DNA from: Pseudoflavonifractor phocaeensis
GTDB lineage: Bacteria > Bacillota > Clostridia > Oscillospirales > Oscillospiraceae
DNA length: 64,000 bases
NCBI RefSeq assembly: GCF_021531815.1
Contig: NZ_JADYUM010000007.1
Location: 92,310-156,309 of the forward strand
Reading direction: 5' to 3'
A program made the translations under genes and the position numbers. Positions 25,858 through 34,699 of this stretch are shown in pieces. Numbering within the stretch: position 1 is the first letter of the stretch; each line of letters starts with the position of its first letter. The notes under the pieces are model-generated. The model saw only the letters and a list, made by a program, of their open reading frames with translations, had not been told where the DNA came from and did not search any database.

Positions 25858-27840
25858 TTATGTTTCCAGATACCGGTCGATGGCCCGGGCCAGCTCCAGG
25901 GTGACCTCCTCCAGACTCTTGCCGGAGACCTGTCCCCCGGCTGCGGCGGCGTTGCCGCCGCCCCCCAGTTGTTCCAGGATGACCTGGACGTTGGTGTCCC
26001 CCATGGAACGGGCGGAGATGTTCACCCGTTCTCCGTCGGGGGCCAGCACGAAGGAGGTGTCGATGCCGATGATGTTCAGCAGCTCGTCCGCCGCCTGGGC
26101 GGCGATGACCCTGTTCACCGGCTTGTCTGAGACGGCGATGGCGATGTGGTCCCGGTAGAGCTTGGCATTTTGGATGATGCGGTACTTGGTGATGGTGCCC
26201 GCCAGATCGTTCTGGTAGAGCTTTTTCACCTCGCCGGTGTCGGCGCCGGAGCGGCGCAGGAAGGCCGCCGCCTCAAAGGTCCGGCCGCCGGTGCGCATGG
26301 TGAAGTTTTTGGTGTCCAGCACGATGCCGGCCAGAAGGGCCTCGGCCTCCGCACGGAGGAGCTGGTTGGGCTCTACGATGTACTGGAGCAGCTCGGTGAC
26401 CAGCTCGGAGGCGGAGGAGGCGTAGGGCTCGTGGTAGTTGAGTGCCGCGCCCTCGATGTAGGTGGCCGCGCGGCGGTGGTGGTCGATGACCGCCACCCGG
26501 TTGCAGGACTGGAGCAGCTCCTCCGCCTGGACCTGTTCGGGGCGGTTGGTGTCCACCACCACGGCCAGGGAACGGGTGTCGGCAATGAGCAGGGACTCCT
26601 GGGCGGTGAGGAAGCAGTCCTGATACTCCGGCAGCTGGGACAGCCGGTCGATGAGTTCCTGGGAAGGGGAGGGGGTGGCGTCCCGGATGATGTGGACGGG
26701 GACCCCGTTTTTCCGGCACAGGGCGCAGATGCCGGCGGCAGCGCCCACGGAGTCGTTGTCCGGGGACTTGTGGCCCATGATGAATACCTGGGAGGAGTCG
26801 GAGACCAGGGCGGACAGGGCGTTGGCCATGACCCGGCTCTTGACCTTGGTGCGCTTTTCCGTCTCCTTGGAGCGGCCGCCGTAGAACTCGAAGGTGAACT
26901 TGTTCCGGACCACCGCCTGGTCGCCGCCCCGGGACAGGGCCATGTCGATGGACAGGTTGGCAAACTGGAGCAGCTCCCGGAAGGAGCCGCCGTCCTTGCC
27001 CACGCCGATGGACAGGGAGGCGGTGATGCCGCTGGGGTTCTTCACCTGGTGCACCATGTCCAGAATGTCAAACTTCTTTTCGATGAACTGGGTCAGGTAC
27101 TGTTCCTCAAAGATAAAGAGGTAGCGTTCCCGCTGGTAGCGGCGGAGCAGCCCCCCGGTGTTGGCCACCCAGGCGTCCAGCCGGGAGTCGATCTCGGAGA
27201 TCATGGCGGAGCGTTCGTTCTCCGTCAGGTTTTTCATCAGGTCCTCGTAGTTGTCGATGAGCAGAACGGCGGCCACGGGGCGGGTGGCCTGGAACTGGTC
27301 CCGGACCGCGCAGAATTCGGTGACGTCCACCCAGTAGGTGGTGGCCAGGAAGCCGCCGCTCCGCCCGCCGGTGCGGACCAGGTGGCCGAAGACCAGAAAC
27401 CGGCGGCTGCCGTAGGTGACCTCGGTGGGACATTCGCTCTTGCCCTCCATGAGCCAGCGGGTGTCGAACCCCGGGATCAGGGCGGACAGCTTGGCGTCGA
27501 ACAGGTGCTCCCGCTCCCCGGCAAGCTGAAGGAAACGGTCATTGGTCCAGATGATGTCGTCGCTCTCCGGCCGGAAAATAATCATGGGCAGGGGACAGTT
27601 GGTCATGGTGTCCTTGGTGGCGGTGTCCACCGTGCCGGTGACGCTTTCCAGGTACTTGGTGATCTCCCGGCGGCGGCGGCGGTTGTTCTCCCGGTTGTAC
27701 AGGCCGAGGCAGGCCACCACCACCAGCTCCGACCCGGCCAGGGGCAGGGAGAACAGGGCGGAGGCCAGCGCAAAGAGGATCAGGCAGACGAAGTAGAGCT
27801 GGAAGCTGGGCTGAAGCAGCTGTGAGATCTTCCGGTTCAA
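25858..27840 (-). CDS. gdpP: c-di-AMP phosphodiesterase GdpP (YybT family)
   Basis: 660 residues, TTG start with AAAGGAG eight bases upstream. Two N-terminal membrane helices (about 12-50) precede a PAS-like domain (about 80-150) and a degenerate GGDEF domain (about 170-300; no GGDEF motif). The DHH/DHHA1 phosphodiesterase part has GHKSPDNDSVGAA (about 350), VDTNRP and VIDHHRR (about 425), and a glycine-rich C-terminus GGGGNAAAAGGQ. It hydrolyses c-di-AMP to pApA and so affects osmotic balance and wall stress. First gene of the operon that ends with ftsH; its promoter is divergent from that of ilvE. Confidence 0.94.
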   Translation of the reverse strand: MNRKISQLLQPSFQLYFVCLILFALASALFSLPLAGSELVVVACLGLYNRENNRRRRREITKYLESVTGTVDTATKDTMTNCPLPMIIFRPESDDIIWTNDRFLQLAGEREHLFDAKLSALIPGFDTRWLMEGKSECPTEVTYGSRRFLVFGHLVRTGGRSGGFLATTYWVDVTEFCAVRDQFQATRPVAAVLLIDNYEDLMKNLTENERSAMISEIDSRLDAWVANTGGLLRRYQRERYLFIFEEQYLTQFIEKKFDILDMVHQVKNPSGITASLSIGVGKDGGSFRELLQFANLSIDMALSRGGDQAVVRNKFTFEFYGGRSKETEKRTKVKSRVMANALSALVSDSSQVFIMGHKSPDNDSVGAAAGICALCRKNGVPVHIIRDATPSPSQELIDRLSQLPEYQDCFLTAQESLLIADTRSLAVVVDTNRPEQVQAEELLQSCNRVAVIDHHRRAATYIEGAALNYHEPYASSASELVTELLQYIVEPNQLLRAEAEALLAGIVLDTKNFTMRTGGRTFEAAAFLRRSGADTGEVKKLYQNDLAGTITKYRIIQNAKLYRDHIAIAVSDKPVNRVIAAQAADELLNIIGIDTSFVLAPDGERVNISARSMGDTNVQVILEQLGGGGNAAAAGGQVSGKSLEEVTLELARAIDRYLET

Positions 27841-27947
27841 CGAAGACGTCTCCTTTCTGAAAGAAAGTCACAAAATACCGGGCATAGGCGGCGGGAAAAG
27901 GGCCGGCGCCCGGGAAAAGATGGGAGGTGCCCAAACAAATACATGCT

Positions 27948-27976
27948 ATTATATCAGATTACCGCTTGGAAAACAA
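27948..27976 (-). promoter_or_regulatory. Promoter of the gdpP operon
   Basis: Minus strand perfect TATAAT with an upstream TG (extended -10), 17-bp spacer and a poor TTGTTT -35. Confidence 0.65.
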
Positions 27977-28043
27977 GAGGCAAGGGCGGGAAGTGCCGGG
28001 GAAGAAAAGGAGAGAAAAATTCGCAAAAAGGGGGACAGACCCG

Positions 28044-28072
28044 TTGCACAGGGAAAAAAAGACTGCTATAAT
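28044..28072 (+). promoter_or_regulatory. Promoter of ilvE
   Basis: TTGCAC, 17 bp, perfect TATAAT. The leader of about 145 nt to the start has GC-rich inverted segments but no T-box or other riboswitch signature. Confidence 0.75.
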
Positions 28073-28225
28073 ATAAAATCAAGTAAGGCCTGTTCCGCAC
28101 GGCCCTCCCGTCCGCGAAAAGAGGAAAGAGAGAGGGGCGGGCGCCCGGAGCGCCTGTGCCCGTGCCGATTTACATTTGTGTGTGGAATGTACGCCAAGAC
28201 AAGGAATATAGGAGGCAATCCAACC

Positions 28226-29293
28226 ATGGAAGAAATCAAAATCACCCGCGCCGCCACTCTGAAGGAGAAGCCCGAATCCTCCACCCTGGTATTTGGCAAG
28301 AATATGACGGACCATATGTTCCTCGTGGATTATGACGAGGGCCAGGGCTGGCACGATCCCCGCATCGTCCCCTACGGCCCCCTGCAGATCGACCCCGCCG
28401 CCAAGGTGCTCCACTACGCCGAGGAGATCTTCGAGGGCCTGAAGGCCTACCGCACCGCCGACGGCTCCATCCAGCTGTTCCGGGTCATGGACAACATCCA
28501 GCGGATGAACGACTCCGCCGACCGCCTGTGCCTGCCCCAGATCCCCGCCGAGCTGGCCATGGCCGGCATCACCGAGCTGGTGAAGCTGGAGCAGGATTGG
28601 GTGCCCCATGAGAAGGACACCTCCCTGTACATCCGTCCCTTCATGATCGGCCTGGACGCCGCCTTGGGCGTTCACTCCTCCCACCATGTCCAGTTCATCG
28701 TCATCGTCTGCCCCGTGGGCGCCTACTATCCCGAGGGCCTGAATCCCGTCAAGATCTACATTGAGGACGAGGACGTCCGCGCCGTCAAGGGCGGCACCGG
28801 CATGGCCAAGACCGGCGGCAACTACGCCGCTTCCCTCCGGGCCGGCAACCGGGCGGAGAAGAAGGGATACACCCAGGTCCTGTGGCTGGACGGCGTCCAC
28901 CGCAAGTACATCGAGGAGGTCGGCGCCATGAACGTCATGTTCAAGGTGGCCGGCAAGATCCTGACCCCCGACCTGAACGGCTCCGTGCTGCCCGGCATCA
29001 CCCGCCGCTCCTGCATCCAGCTGCTGAAGGACTGGGGCTATGACGTGGAGGAGCGCCGCATCTCCGCCCAGGAGCTGTTTGACGCCGCCGAGAACGGCAC
29101 CCTGGAGGAAGCCTGGGGCACCGGCACCGCCGCCGTGGTCTCCCCCATCGGCGAGCTGGCCGAGGGCGACAAGAAGGTCACCATCAACAACAACGAGATC
29201 GGCCCTGTCACCCAGCGGCTGTATGACGAGCTCACCGGAATCCAGTGGGGCCGCGTGGCCGATCCCCACAACTGGATCACCAAGGTCTGCTGA
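28226..29293 (+). CDS. ilvE: Branched-chain amino acid aminotransferase
   Basis: 355 residues from the ATG after AGGAGG. Fold-type IV PLP enzyme exchanging amino groups between Val/Leu/Ile and 2-oxoglutarate. Seen: YAEEIFEGLKAYR (about 65), LYIRPFMIGLD (about 135), VKGGTGMAKTGGNYAAS (about 190; the lysine before TGGNY is in the position I take as the PLP site) and GTGTAAVVSPIGEL (about 305). The length and motifs match the long eukaryote-like BCAT form. Monocistronic between its promoter and a strong terminator. Confidence 0.94.
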   Translation: MEEIKITRAATLKEKPESSTLVFGKNMTDHMFLVDYDEGQGWHDPRIVPYGPLQIDPAAKVLHYAEEIFEGLKAYRTADGSIQLFRVMDNIQRMNDSADRLCLPQIPAELAMAGITELVKLEQDWVPHEKDTSLYIRPFMIGLDAALGVHSSHHVQFIVIVCPVGAYYPEGLNPVKIYIEDEDVRAVKGGTGMAKTGGNYAASLRAGNRAEKKGYTQVLWLDGVHRKYIEEVGAMNVMFKVAGKILTPDLNGSVLPGITRRSCIQLLKDWGYDVEERRISAQELFDAAENGTLEEAWGTGTAAVVSPIGELAEGDKKVTINNNEIGPVTQRLYDELTGIQWGRVADPHNWITKVC

Positions 29294-29312
29294 GCAAACA
29301 AGGTTATGGTTT

Positions 29313-29346
29313 AAAAAATCCGCCGGATCATTCCGGCGGATTTTTT
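29313..29346 (+). terminator. Intrinsic terminator of ilvE
   Basis: AAAAAATCCGCCGG/CCGGCGGATTTTTT with ATCATT loop. Confidence 0.93.
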
Positions 29347-29369
29347 ATGGACGGCGTATTGTGTGCGTC

Positions 29370-30185
29370 TTATAGCCCGACAGAACGTTGAGCTAAGGAC
29401 TGTTTATAGTGTTCTAGTGCGGTGATCCCACGGTTTAAAAGCCGACGCAAGAGCCACGCGACAATGAGAAATGGGAGGGCTGTCGCGAATAGGGTCCGCT
29501 GCACGGAAAGATCGAAGCGTTCCGTGAGAATGGCTGCCAGCAGTAAATATAGAATCAGGACCAGAGGCCAATACTTTGCGCGCAGCACATACAGTATGGC
29601 TAATACGGCTGAAACGCCATGTTTATTATTTGCGGCGGATTTTCTCTGAGCAGCTTCGTCGGTTTCAAACCATGTGCCGTATTTAGCTCCCTGAGAAAAC
29701 TGTTTGCGCCATGTTTCCAGCGTTTTGCATACTTGCTCCAAATTGCCGGCCTTGCGGCGCAGAGGGAGGGAAATCATGAGTTGTCCGCGCTCGTCTGTCT
29801 GGATATTGAACCGATCGGCACATCGTTCAGGTGTGTCCCATATACGGCGCAGATACAGCCGGACGGACTGCCCATCCGGAGAAAGACGGAAGCCGGTAAT
29901 GACACTCCACGGCACGACACCTTTATTTTTAGAACCAAGATGGAGGTACAGTCCACGTTCACTGGCTCGAAGCAGAGGGCGCTTTGAGAAAACCAGTGCG
30001 ACGCATCGGACCAGTAGCGGCATGGCGACTAGAATGGAGAGGTTTAGGCTGCCTTCCACTACCATCGGCAAGGTATGAGCTGCTGCATAGGTACTATTTA
30101 AAAACGCGGTGACAGAATGCAGCCAGAGCAACAAGGCGGCTGCTCCGAAGAGAGCATATTTTTTAGTATGATTGATTTGAAGCAT
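29370..30185 (-). CDS. Hypothetical membrane protein with PH-like middle domain
   Basis: 271 residues from ATG 30185 with GGGAGAG seven bases upstream. Two N-terminal helices (about 10-30 and 45-65), then a soluble part with LRASERGLYLHLG and VVPWSVITGF, a pattern typical of bacterial PH-like domains, then two C-terminal helices (about 205-225 and 230-250). Base composition is clearly lower in GC than the flanking ilvE and DUF815 genes, which hints at later acquisition. I do not recognise a specific family. Confidence 0.65.
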   Translation of the reverse strand: MLQINHTKKYALFGAAALLLWLHSVTAFLNSTYAAAHTLPMVVEGSLNLSILVAMPLLVRCVALVFSKRPLLRASERGLYLHLGSKNKGVVPWSVITGFRLSPDGQSVRLYLRRIWDTPERCADRFNIQTDERGQLMISLPLRRKAGNLEQVCKTLETWRKQFSQGAKYGTWFETDEAAQRKSAANNKHGVSAVLAILYVLRAKYWPLVLILYLLLAAILTERFDLSVQRTLFATALPFLIVAWLLRRLLNRGITALEHYKQSLAQRSVGL

Positions 30186-30219
30186 GAACAACTCTCCCGG
30201 TGTGCAGCTGCCTGTTTAT

Positions 30220-31419
30220 TTATTGATGAAGGCTGGCGATGAACTGGCGGGCCACCCGGGGGGTGCGGCCGGAGTGGCGGATCTCCCAGGTCATGGCCTG
30301 GGCGTGGAGGATCTCGGGGGCCATCTGGATGCCTGCCTGAGCTGCCAGGTGGTCCACCAGGGCCAGGTAGCTGGCCTTGTTCATGGTAAGGTAGGGGATG
30401 CGCAGGCCGAACCGCTCGGCCAGGGCGGTCTTTTCCGAAATGGTTTCGGCGGCGTCCACCTCGTCGCTACCCCGGTCGCTGAAGTTCTGGCGCACCAGGT
30501 GGCGGCGGTTGGAGGTGGCGTAGATGGCCACATTGACGGGCCGTTTCTCCAGACTGCCCTCCAGGATGGTCTTCAGAGAGGAGTAGGTCTTGTCGTCCTG
30601 GTCAAAGGCCAGATCGTCGATGAACAGAATGAACTTCTGCCGCCGCCCGCCCAGGGACCGCATGAGCTGGGGCAGGCCGGTGAGGTTCTCCTTCTGAATC
30701 TCGATGAGGCGCAGGTCCTCCATGCCGGGCAGGTAGAGCATGGACTTTACCGTGGCCGACTTGCCGGTGCCCCCGTCGCCGAAGAGGAGCACATTGTTGG
30801 CCGGGTGGCCCGCCACCAGCTGGCGGGTGTTGGCCTCCACCTGGTCCCGCTGGAGCTCATAGCCCAGCAGGTCCTCGGGCATGGGGCAGTCGGGGTCGGG
30901 CACCGGCACCAGCTGCCCGTTCTCCCAGAGGAAGGCCCGGTAGCGGGCATACAGTCCGGCCCCATGCTCCCGGTAAAAGCGGGTGAGGGCGTCGAAGTCG
31001 AAGGGGGCTGCGGCCCGCCAGCGGGGCAGGCCGGCCAGCACCGGAGCGTAGTCGCTGGGAAGCAGATCTTTCATGGCGTCGATGTAGCGGTCGCAGTCGG
31101 TCCCCGCCAGCAGCACCAGGGTGTCCACGTCCCGGCGGGCGGCGCTCTCCAGGGCGGGGTCGGAGCCCCCGCGCTCCGCCAGCAGGGCATAGGGGCTCTC
31201 GGTGTACCGCAGGTAGTCCCACAGCCAGGCGCCCAGCCCGGAGAAGCCCTCCTGCCGCAGCAGGTAAAAAAGACCGGTGTAAGCGTCCAGGGCGTCTTCC
31301 CCCCGGTCATGGGCCAGGGCGTCCAGCAGCCGGACGGTCTGGGCCATCACCGGCCGGTCCTTGATCTCACGATAGGCGGACAGCCCCCGCAGGGCGGCCC
31401 GCAGCGCGTTCAGTTCCAT
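30220..31419 (-). CDS. DUF815 family AAA ATPase
   Basis: 399 residues, start preceded by AGGAGAG. The N-terminal half is helical and family-specific. The ATPase core has Walker A GDGGTGKS (about 208), Walker B FILFIDDLAF (about 255), sensor-like YATSNRRHLV and a C-terminal helical lid. DUF815 proteins are predicted P-loop ATPases related to DnaA/IstB-type AAA proteins; the cellular role is unknown. Its promoter shares -35 bases with that of the divergent dusB gene. Confidence 0.85.
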   Translation of the reverse strand: MELNALRAALRGLSAYREIKDRPVMAQTVRLLDALAHDRGEDALDAYTGLFYLLRQEGFSGLGAWLWDYLRYTESPYALLAERGGSDPALESAARRDVDTLVLLAGTDCDRYIDAMKDLLPSDYAPVLAGLPRWRAAAPFDFDALTRFYREHGAGLYARYRAFLWENGQLVPVPDPDCPMPEDLLGYELQRDQVEANTRQLVAGHPANNVLLFGDGGTGKSATVKSMLYLPGMEDLRLIEIQKENLTGLPQLMRSLGGRRQKFILFIDDLAFDQDDKTYSSLKTILEGSLEKRPVNVAIYATSNRRHLVRQNFSDRGSDEVDAAETISEKTALAERFGLRIPYLTMNKASYLALVDHLAAQAGIQMAPEILHAQAMTWEIRHSGRTPRVARQFIASLHQ

Positions 31420-31452
31420 ATCTTTCTCTCCTATGTCACGGGTTTTTTCCCC

Positions 31453-31481
31453 ATTTTAATGTCTGGAGCCACCCTTGTCAA
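31453..31481 (-). promoter_or_regulatory. Promoter of the DUF815 gene
   Basis: Minus strand perfect TTGACA, 17 bp, TAAAAT. Its -35 overlaps the -35 of the divergent dusB promoter by five bases. Confidence 0.75.
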
Positions 31482-31503
31482 CCTGTGATGGGTATGGTAC
31501 AAT
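31475..31503 (+). promoter_or_regulatory. Promoter of dusB
   Basis: TTGTCA, 17 bp, TACAAT with upstream TG. It overlaps the divergent DUF815 promoter, so the two genes may compete for polymerase. Confidence 0.7.
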
Positions 31504-31515
31504 ATTTTGAAATTT

Positions 31516-31586
31516 GTAGGGCGGGGGCCTGCCCCCGCCGAGGCATCCATTCAGCCGGGAGACAGCGGCGGGCCGTCCCGCCCTGC
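31516..31586. repeat. Palindromic repeat related to 25777-25846
   Basis: Starts GTAGGGCGGGGGCCTGC with an internal GGCGGGGGC/GCCCCCGCC hairpin and ends with GGGCCGTCCCGCCC. It lies in the dusB leader just after the promoter and will be transcribed, so it may affect expression. Confidence 0.55.
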
Positions 31587-31610
31587 GGCGCAAGTGACCG
31601 TGGAGGAGCT

Positions 31611-32612
31611 ATGGTATCCATCGGAGGCATTCCAATTGAAACACCCTTGGCCCTGGGCCCCATGGCGGGGGTCACCGACGTGGCCTTCCGCACCATCTGC
31701 CGGGAGCAGGGGGCGGGGCTGACCTGTACCGAGATGGTCAGCGCCAAGGCCCTGTGCTATCAGGACAAGAAGTCCATCCCCCTGCTGCGAATGGGGGAGG
31801 GGGAGCACCCCGCCGCCGCCCAGATCTTCGGCAGCGACCCAGCCTGTATGGAGCAGGCGGCCGGCATCGCCCATGAGGTATCCGGGGCGGACTTCATCGA
31901 CATCAATATGGGCTGTCCCGTTCCCAAGGTGGCCAATTCCGGGGACGGCTCCGGGCTGATGCGGGACCCGGACAAGGCGGTGCGGGTGGCCGAGGCGGTG
32001 ATCCGGGGAGCGGGCTGCCCTGTGACGGTGAAGTTCCGCCTGGGCTGGGACAAGGGCTCCATCAACTGCGTGGAGTTTGCCAAGGCCATGGAGGAGGCCG
32101 GGGTGGCCGCTGTGGCCGTCCACGGCCGCACCCGGAACCAGATGTACGCCGGGACCGCCAACTGGGACTGGATCCGGGAGGTCAAGCGGGCGGTCAAGAT
32201 CCCCGTCATTGCCAACGGCGACGTGTTCAAGCCCACCGACGCCCCCCGCATCTTAAAGTACACGGGGGCGGACATGGCTATGATCGGCCGGGGGGTCTTC
32301 GGCAATCCCTGGCTGTTTGCCCAGTGCAAGGCGGCGCTGGAGGGAAAGCCCATCCCGGACATGCCCCCTCTGGCGGAGCGGTGCGACACCGCCGTGCGGC
32401 AGTTTGAGCTGTCGGCGGCCAACAAGGGGGAGAAGATCGCCTGCCTGGAGGCCCGGCGGCACTACGCCTGGTATTTGAAGGGGGTCCCCCACGCGGGCTA
32501 TTATAAGGAGCAGATCGTGAAGATCACCACCCTGGCCGACGTGTACAGGGTCACCGAGGGGATCAAGCGGGACCTGGTCGACGGGGCCCCCGCACCGTTC
32601 CCTTCGCGCTGA
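31611..32612 (+). CDS. dusB: tRNA-dihydrouridine synthase
   Basis: 333 residues from the ATG after GGAGGAG; the frame is open further upstream through the palindromic repeat but has no ribosome site there. FMN-dependent TIM barrel with LGPMAGVTDVAFR (about 17), MNMGCPVPKV-type INMGCPVPKVANSGDGSGLM (the catalytic cysteine of the family is in GCP), VAVHGRTRNQMYAG (about 165) and MIGRGVFGNPWL (about 222). It reduces uridines in the tRNA D-loop. The ECF sigma gene follows 65 bp later without a terminator. Confidence 0.93.
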   Translation: MVSIGGIPIETPLALGPMAGVTDVAFRTICREQGAGLTCTEMVSAKALCYQDKKSIPLLRMGEGEHPAAAQIFGSDPACMEQAAGIAHEVSGADFIDINMGCPVPKVANSGDGSGLMRDPDKAVRVAEAVIRGAGCPVTVKFRLGWDKGSINCVEFAKAMEEAGVAAVAVHGRTRNQMYAGTANWDWIREVKRAVKIPVIANGDVFKPTDAPRILKYTGADMAMIGRGVFGNPWLFAQCKAALEGKPIPDMPPLAERCDTAVRQFELSAANKGEKIACLEARRHYAWYLKGVPHAGYYKEQIVKITTLADVYRVTEGIKRDLVDGAPAPFPSR

Positions 32613-32677
32613 GCGCAGTTTGATCCATTTCGCCGGGTTCAGGATGGGGGGCGGAAAGAGAGAGGAAGGTGGGAAGT

Positions 32678-33280
32678 ATGACCGAACAGGAACTGGTGGC
32701 CCGGGCCAAGGCAGGGGACCAGGATGCCTTTGAACAGCTGGTGCTGGCCAATCAGAATAAGGTGTACTCCCTGGCCTTCCGGATGGTAAATGACCGGGAG
32801 GAGGCCGCCGACCTGGCCCAGGAGGCATTTCTCAAGGCCTGGCAGGGGCTGCCCTCCTTTCAGGGGGACAGCAGCTTTTCCACCTGGGTGTACCGGCTGG
32901 CCTCCAATGTGTGCATCGACTTTCTGCGCAAGCAGAAGCGCCGCCGGGAGGTGGAGCCCGCCCTCTCCCTGGATGACCAGGAGTCGGGCTGGACAGAGCC
33001 GGCGGACTGGGACCAGGATCCCCAGCGGCACCTGGAGCGGGCGGAGCGGGGCAGGGCGCTGGCCCGCGCCTTGGAGACGCTGCCCGACCACCACCGGCAG
33101 GTATTGGTGCTCCGGGAGCTGTCCGGCCTGAGCTACCAGGAGATCGGACAGGCCCTGGGGCTGGATATGGGGACGGTGAAGTCCCGTATCGCCCGGTCCC
33201 GGCTGGCTCTGCGAAAAATTTTATGGCAGGACGGGAACTTTTTTGACGGGACGCCGTCCAATCCATCGAAGAAAGACTGA
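32678..33280 (+). CDS. ECF-type RNA polymerase sigma factor
   Basis: 200 residues, start at MTEQELVARAKAGDQDAF. Region 2 has AADLAQEAFLKAWQGLPSFQ and FSTWVYRLASNVCIDFLRK (about 50-85); region 4 has LPDHHRQVLVLRELSGLSYQEIGQ and GTVKSRIARSRLALRK (about 133-185). Region 3 is lacking, as in extracytoplasmic-function sigma factors. A zinc-finger anti-sigma gene follows after 14 bp, so the sigma factor is probably held inactive until an envelope signal. No -35 GAAC-like autoregulated promoter could be seen upstream. Confidence 0.93.
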   Translation: MTEQELVARAKAGDQDAFEQLVLANQNKVYSLAFRMVNDREEAADLAQEAFLKAWQGLPSFQGDSSFSTWVYRLASNVCIDFLRKQKRRREVEPALSLDDQESGWTEPADWDQDPQRHLERAERGRALARALETLPDHHRQVLVLRELSGLSYQEIGQALGLDMGTVKSRIARSRLALRKILWQDGNFFDGTPSNPSKKD

Positions 33281-33294
33281 GGAGGTGAAGCGGA

Positions 33295-34332
33295 ATGGAG
33301 CACTGTGAGCGGTATACGCCCCTGCTGTCCGCCCGGCTGGACGGGGAATTGACCCCGGAGGAGGAGCGGGAGCTGGAGGCCCACCTGGCCGTCTGCCCGG
33401 CCTGCCGGGCACTGGGATCGCGGCTGGCCGCGATACATTCCGCTTTCCCTGAGTTGGAGAAGGTCGCGGCCCCGGAGGGCTTTGCTCGGGGGGTGATGGA
33501 CCGGGTGCGGGCGTCGGAGAGCGCCAAGCCCAAGGTGATTCCCCTGTTCCGCCGGCCCCAGTTCAAGGCTCTGGCAGGGATGGCCGCCTGCCTGGCGCTG
33601 TGCCTGGGGGTGTACCAGGCGGGGCTGCCGGGCCAGTCACGGAAGGACGCGGCGCAGATGATGACCGCGGCCGATCTCCAGACGGCGGAGGCGGAACAGC
33701 CCGCTGCCGCGGCGGCGCCCAGCCTGTTTGCGGCGGACACAGACGCGGGGGAGGAAAAAGCAAAAATTCCGGACAGCGTGCCCCAGTCCCGTGGCGCGGA
33801 ACAATCTCCCCAGGAAAAGGACGGGGAGACCTTCGATCAGACCACCGTTCTGACGGGCGCGGGGGAACAGCCCCAGGACGGGGCGGTAAATGGGGCCGCG
33901 GCGGTCCAGAGCCAGATGGGCTTTGCCCAGGAGATTGCGTCCGACTATTACACCTTTGAAAATGCCCGGTATCTCCGGGTCAGCTATGGCAGGACGCCCC
34001 AGGCCCCCAGCGCCCAAATTTTGGGCAGCGCGGACAGCCTGACCGCGTTCCTGGTCCAATTCCCCGGGGACGACCTGTCCCAGGTGTCCTCTGACTATGG
34101 GGAGGAGTTTTTTGCCGGCCACCGCCTGCTGGCCATTGTGGTGGAGGAGGGCAGCGGTTCTGTCCGCCATGAGATCGCGCCCCAGGGGCTGGAGCGGGAC
34201 CGGGTGACGGTGCTCTGCCAGACACCCGGGGAGGGGACCGATGATATGGCCGCCTGGCTGATCCTGGCGGAGGTGGACGGCTCCTTCCGGGATGGGGATG
34301 TCCTGGCGGTGATGTTTGAGGAGCAATCATGA
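33295..34332 (+). CDS. Membrane anti-sigma factor with zinc-finger (zf-HC2) domain
   Basis: 345 residues after GGAGGTG. The N-terminal zinc-binding anti-sigma domain has HLAVCPACR (H-x3-C-x2-C, about 31-40). A basic segment and one membrane helix (KALAGMAACLALCLGVYQAG, about 85-105) lead to a large extracytoplasmic region: a low-complexity linker (about 120-200) and a C-terminal globular domain (about 210-345) of unknown family. It likely binds the sigma factor encoded just upstream and senses the envelope state. It ends in a strong terminator overlapping the stop codon. Confidence 0.88.
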   Translation: MEHCERYTPLLSARLDGELTPEEERELEAHLAVCPACRALGSRLAAIHSAFPELEKVAAPEGFARGVMDRVRASESAKPKVIPLFRRPQFKALAGMAACLALCLGVYQAGLPGQSRKDAAQMMTAADLQTAEAEQPAAAAAPSLFAADTDAGEEKAKIPDSVPQSRGAEQSPQEKDGETFDQTTVLTGAGEQPQDGAVNGAAAVQSQMGFAQEIASDYYTFENARYLRVSYGRTPQAPSAQILGSADSLTAFLVQFPGDDLSQVSSDYGEEFFAGHRLLAIVVEEGSGSVRHEIAPQGLERDRVTVLCQTPGEGTDDMAAWLILAEVDGSFRDGDVLAVMFEEQS

Positions 34333-34373
34333 AACGCCCAGGTTTCAGCAGGATGCTGAAACCTGGGTGTTTT
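34332..34373 (+). terminator. Terminator of the sigma/anti-sigma operon
   Basis: AAACGCCCAGGTTTCAGCA with its near-perfect complement (one G-T pair), GGA loop. The 230 bp beyond it hold no gene I can support. Confidence 0.9.
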
Positions 34374-34603
34374 CGCGTCATGCGCCGGGGGAAAGGACGG
34401 CCGCGTCTCCGGGACGCCGCGGAAGCCGTGCGCCGCTGGGGACAGAATGCCGCCCTCTGAACCTGATCTTTTGCCTCGCGTTTGGGGACATTTCGCCCCG
34501 GCCTCCGCGCTGTTTCATGCCCCTGCGAAGGAAAACTGTATAAAATGACAGGTGTTTCCTGGCATGATTTGACAAATTCCGACATTCTGCCAAAAGATTT
34601 GCG

Positions 34604-34632
34604 TTGCAACAGAAAGGAAAATGTGTTAAAAT
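34604..34632 (+). promoter_or_regulatory. Promoter of the ACT-hom-lysC cluster
   Basis: TTGCAA, 17 bp, TAAAAT, about 67 bp before the ACT-protein start. Confidence 0.65.
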
Positions 34633-34699
34633 AGGCCACGCCGCAAAAACAAATGACCACGCAACATGGACACGGAAAAGCCCGAGGGGAGGAGATGCC

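Noticed and set aside
28073..28225. T-box or attenuator in the ilvE leader
   Set aside because: No specifier-loop or TGGxACCGCG-like sequence and no terminator before the start codon.
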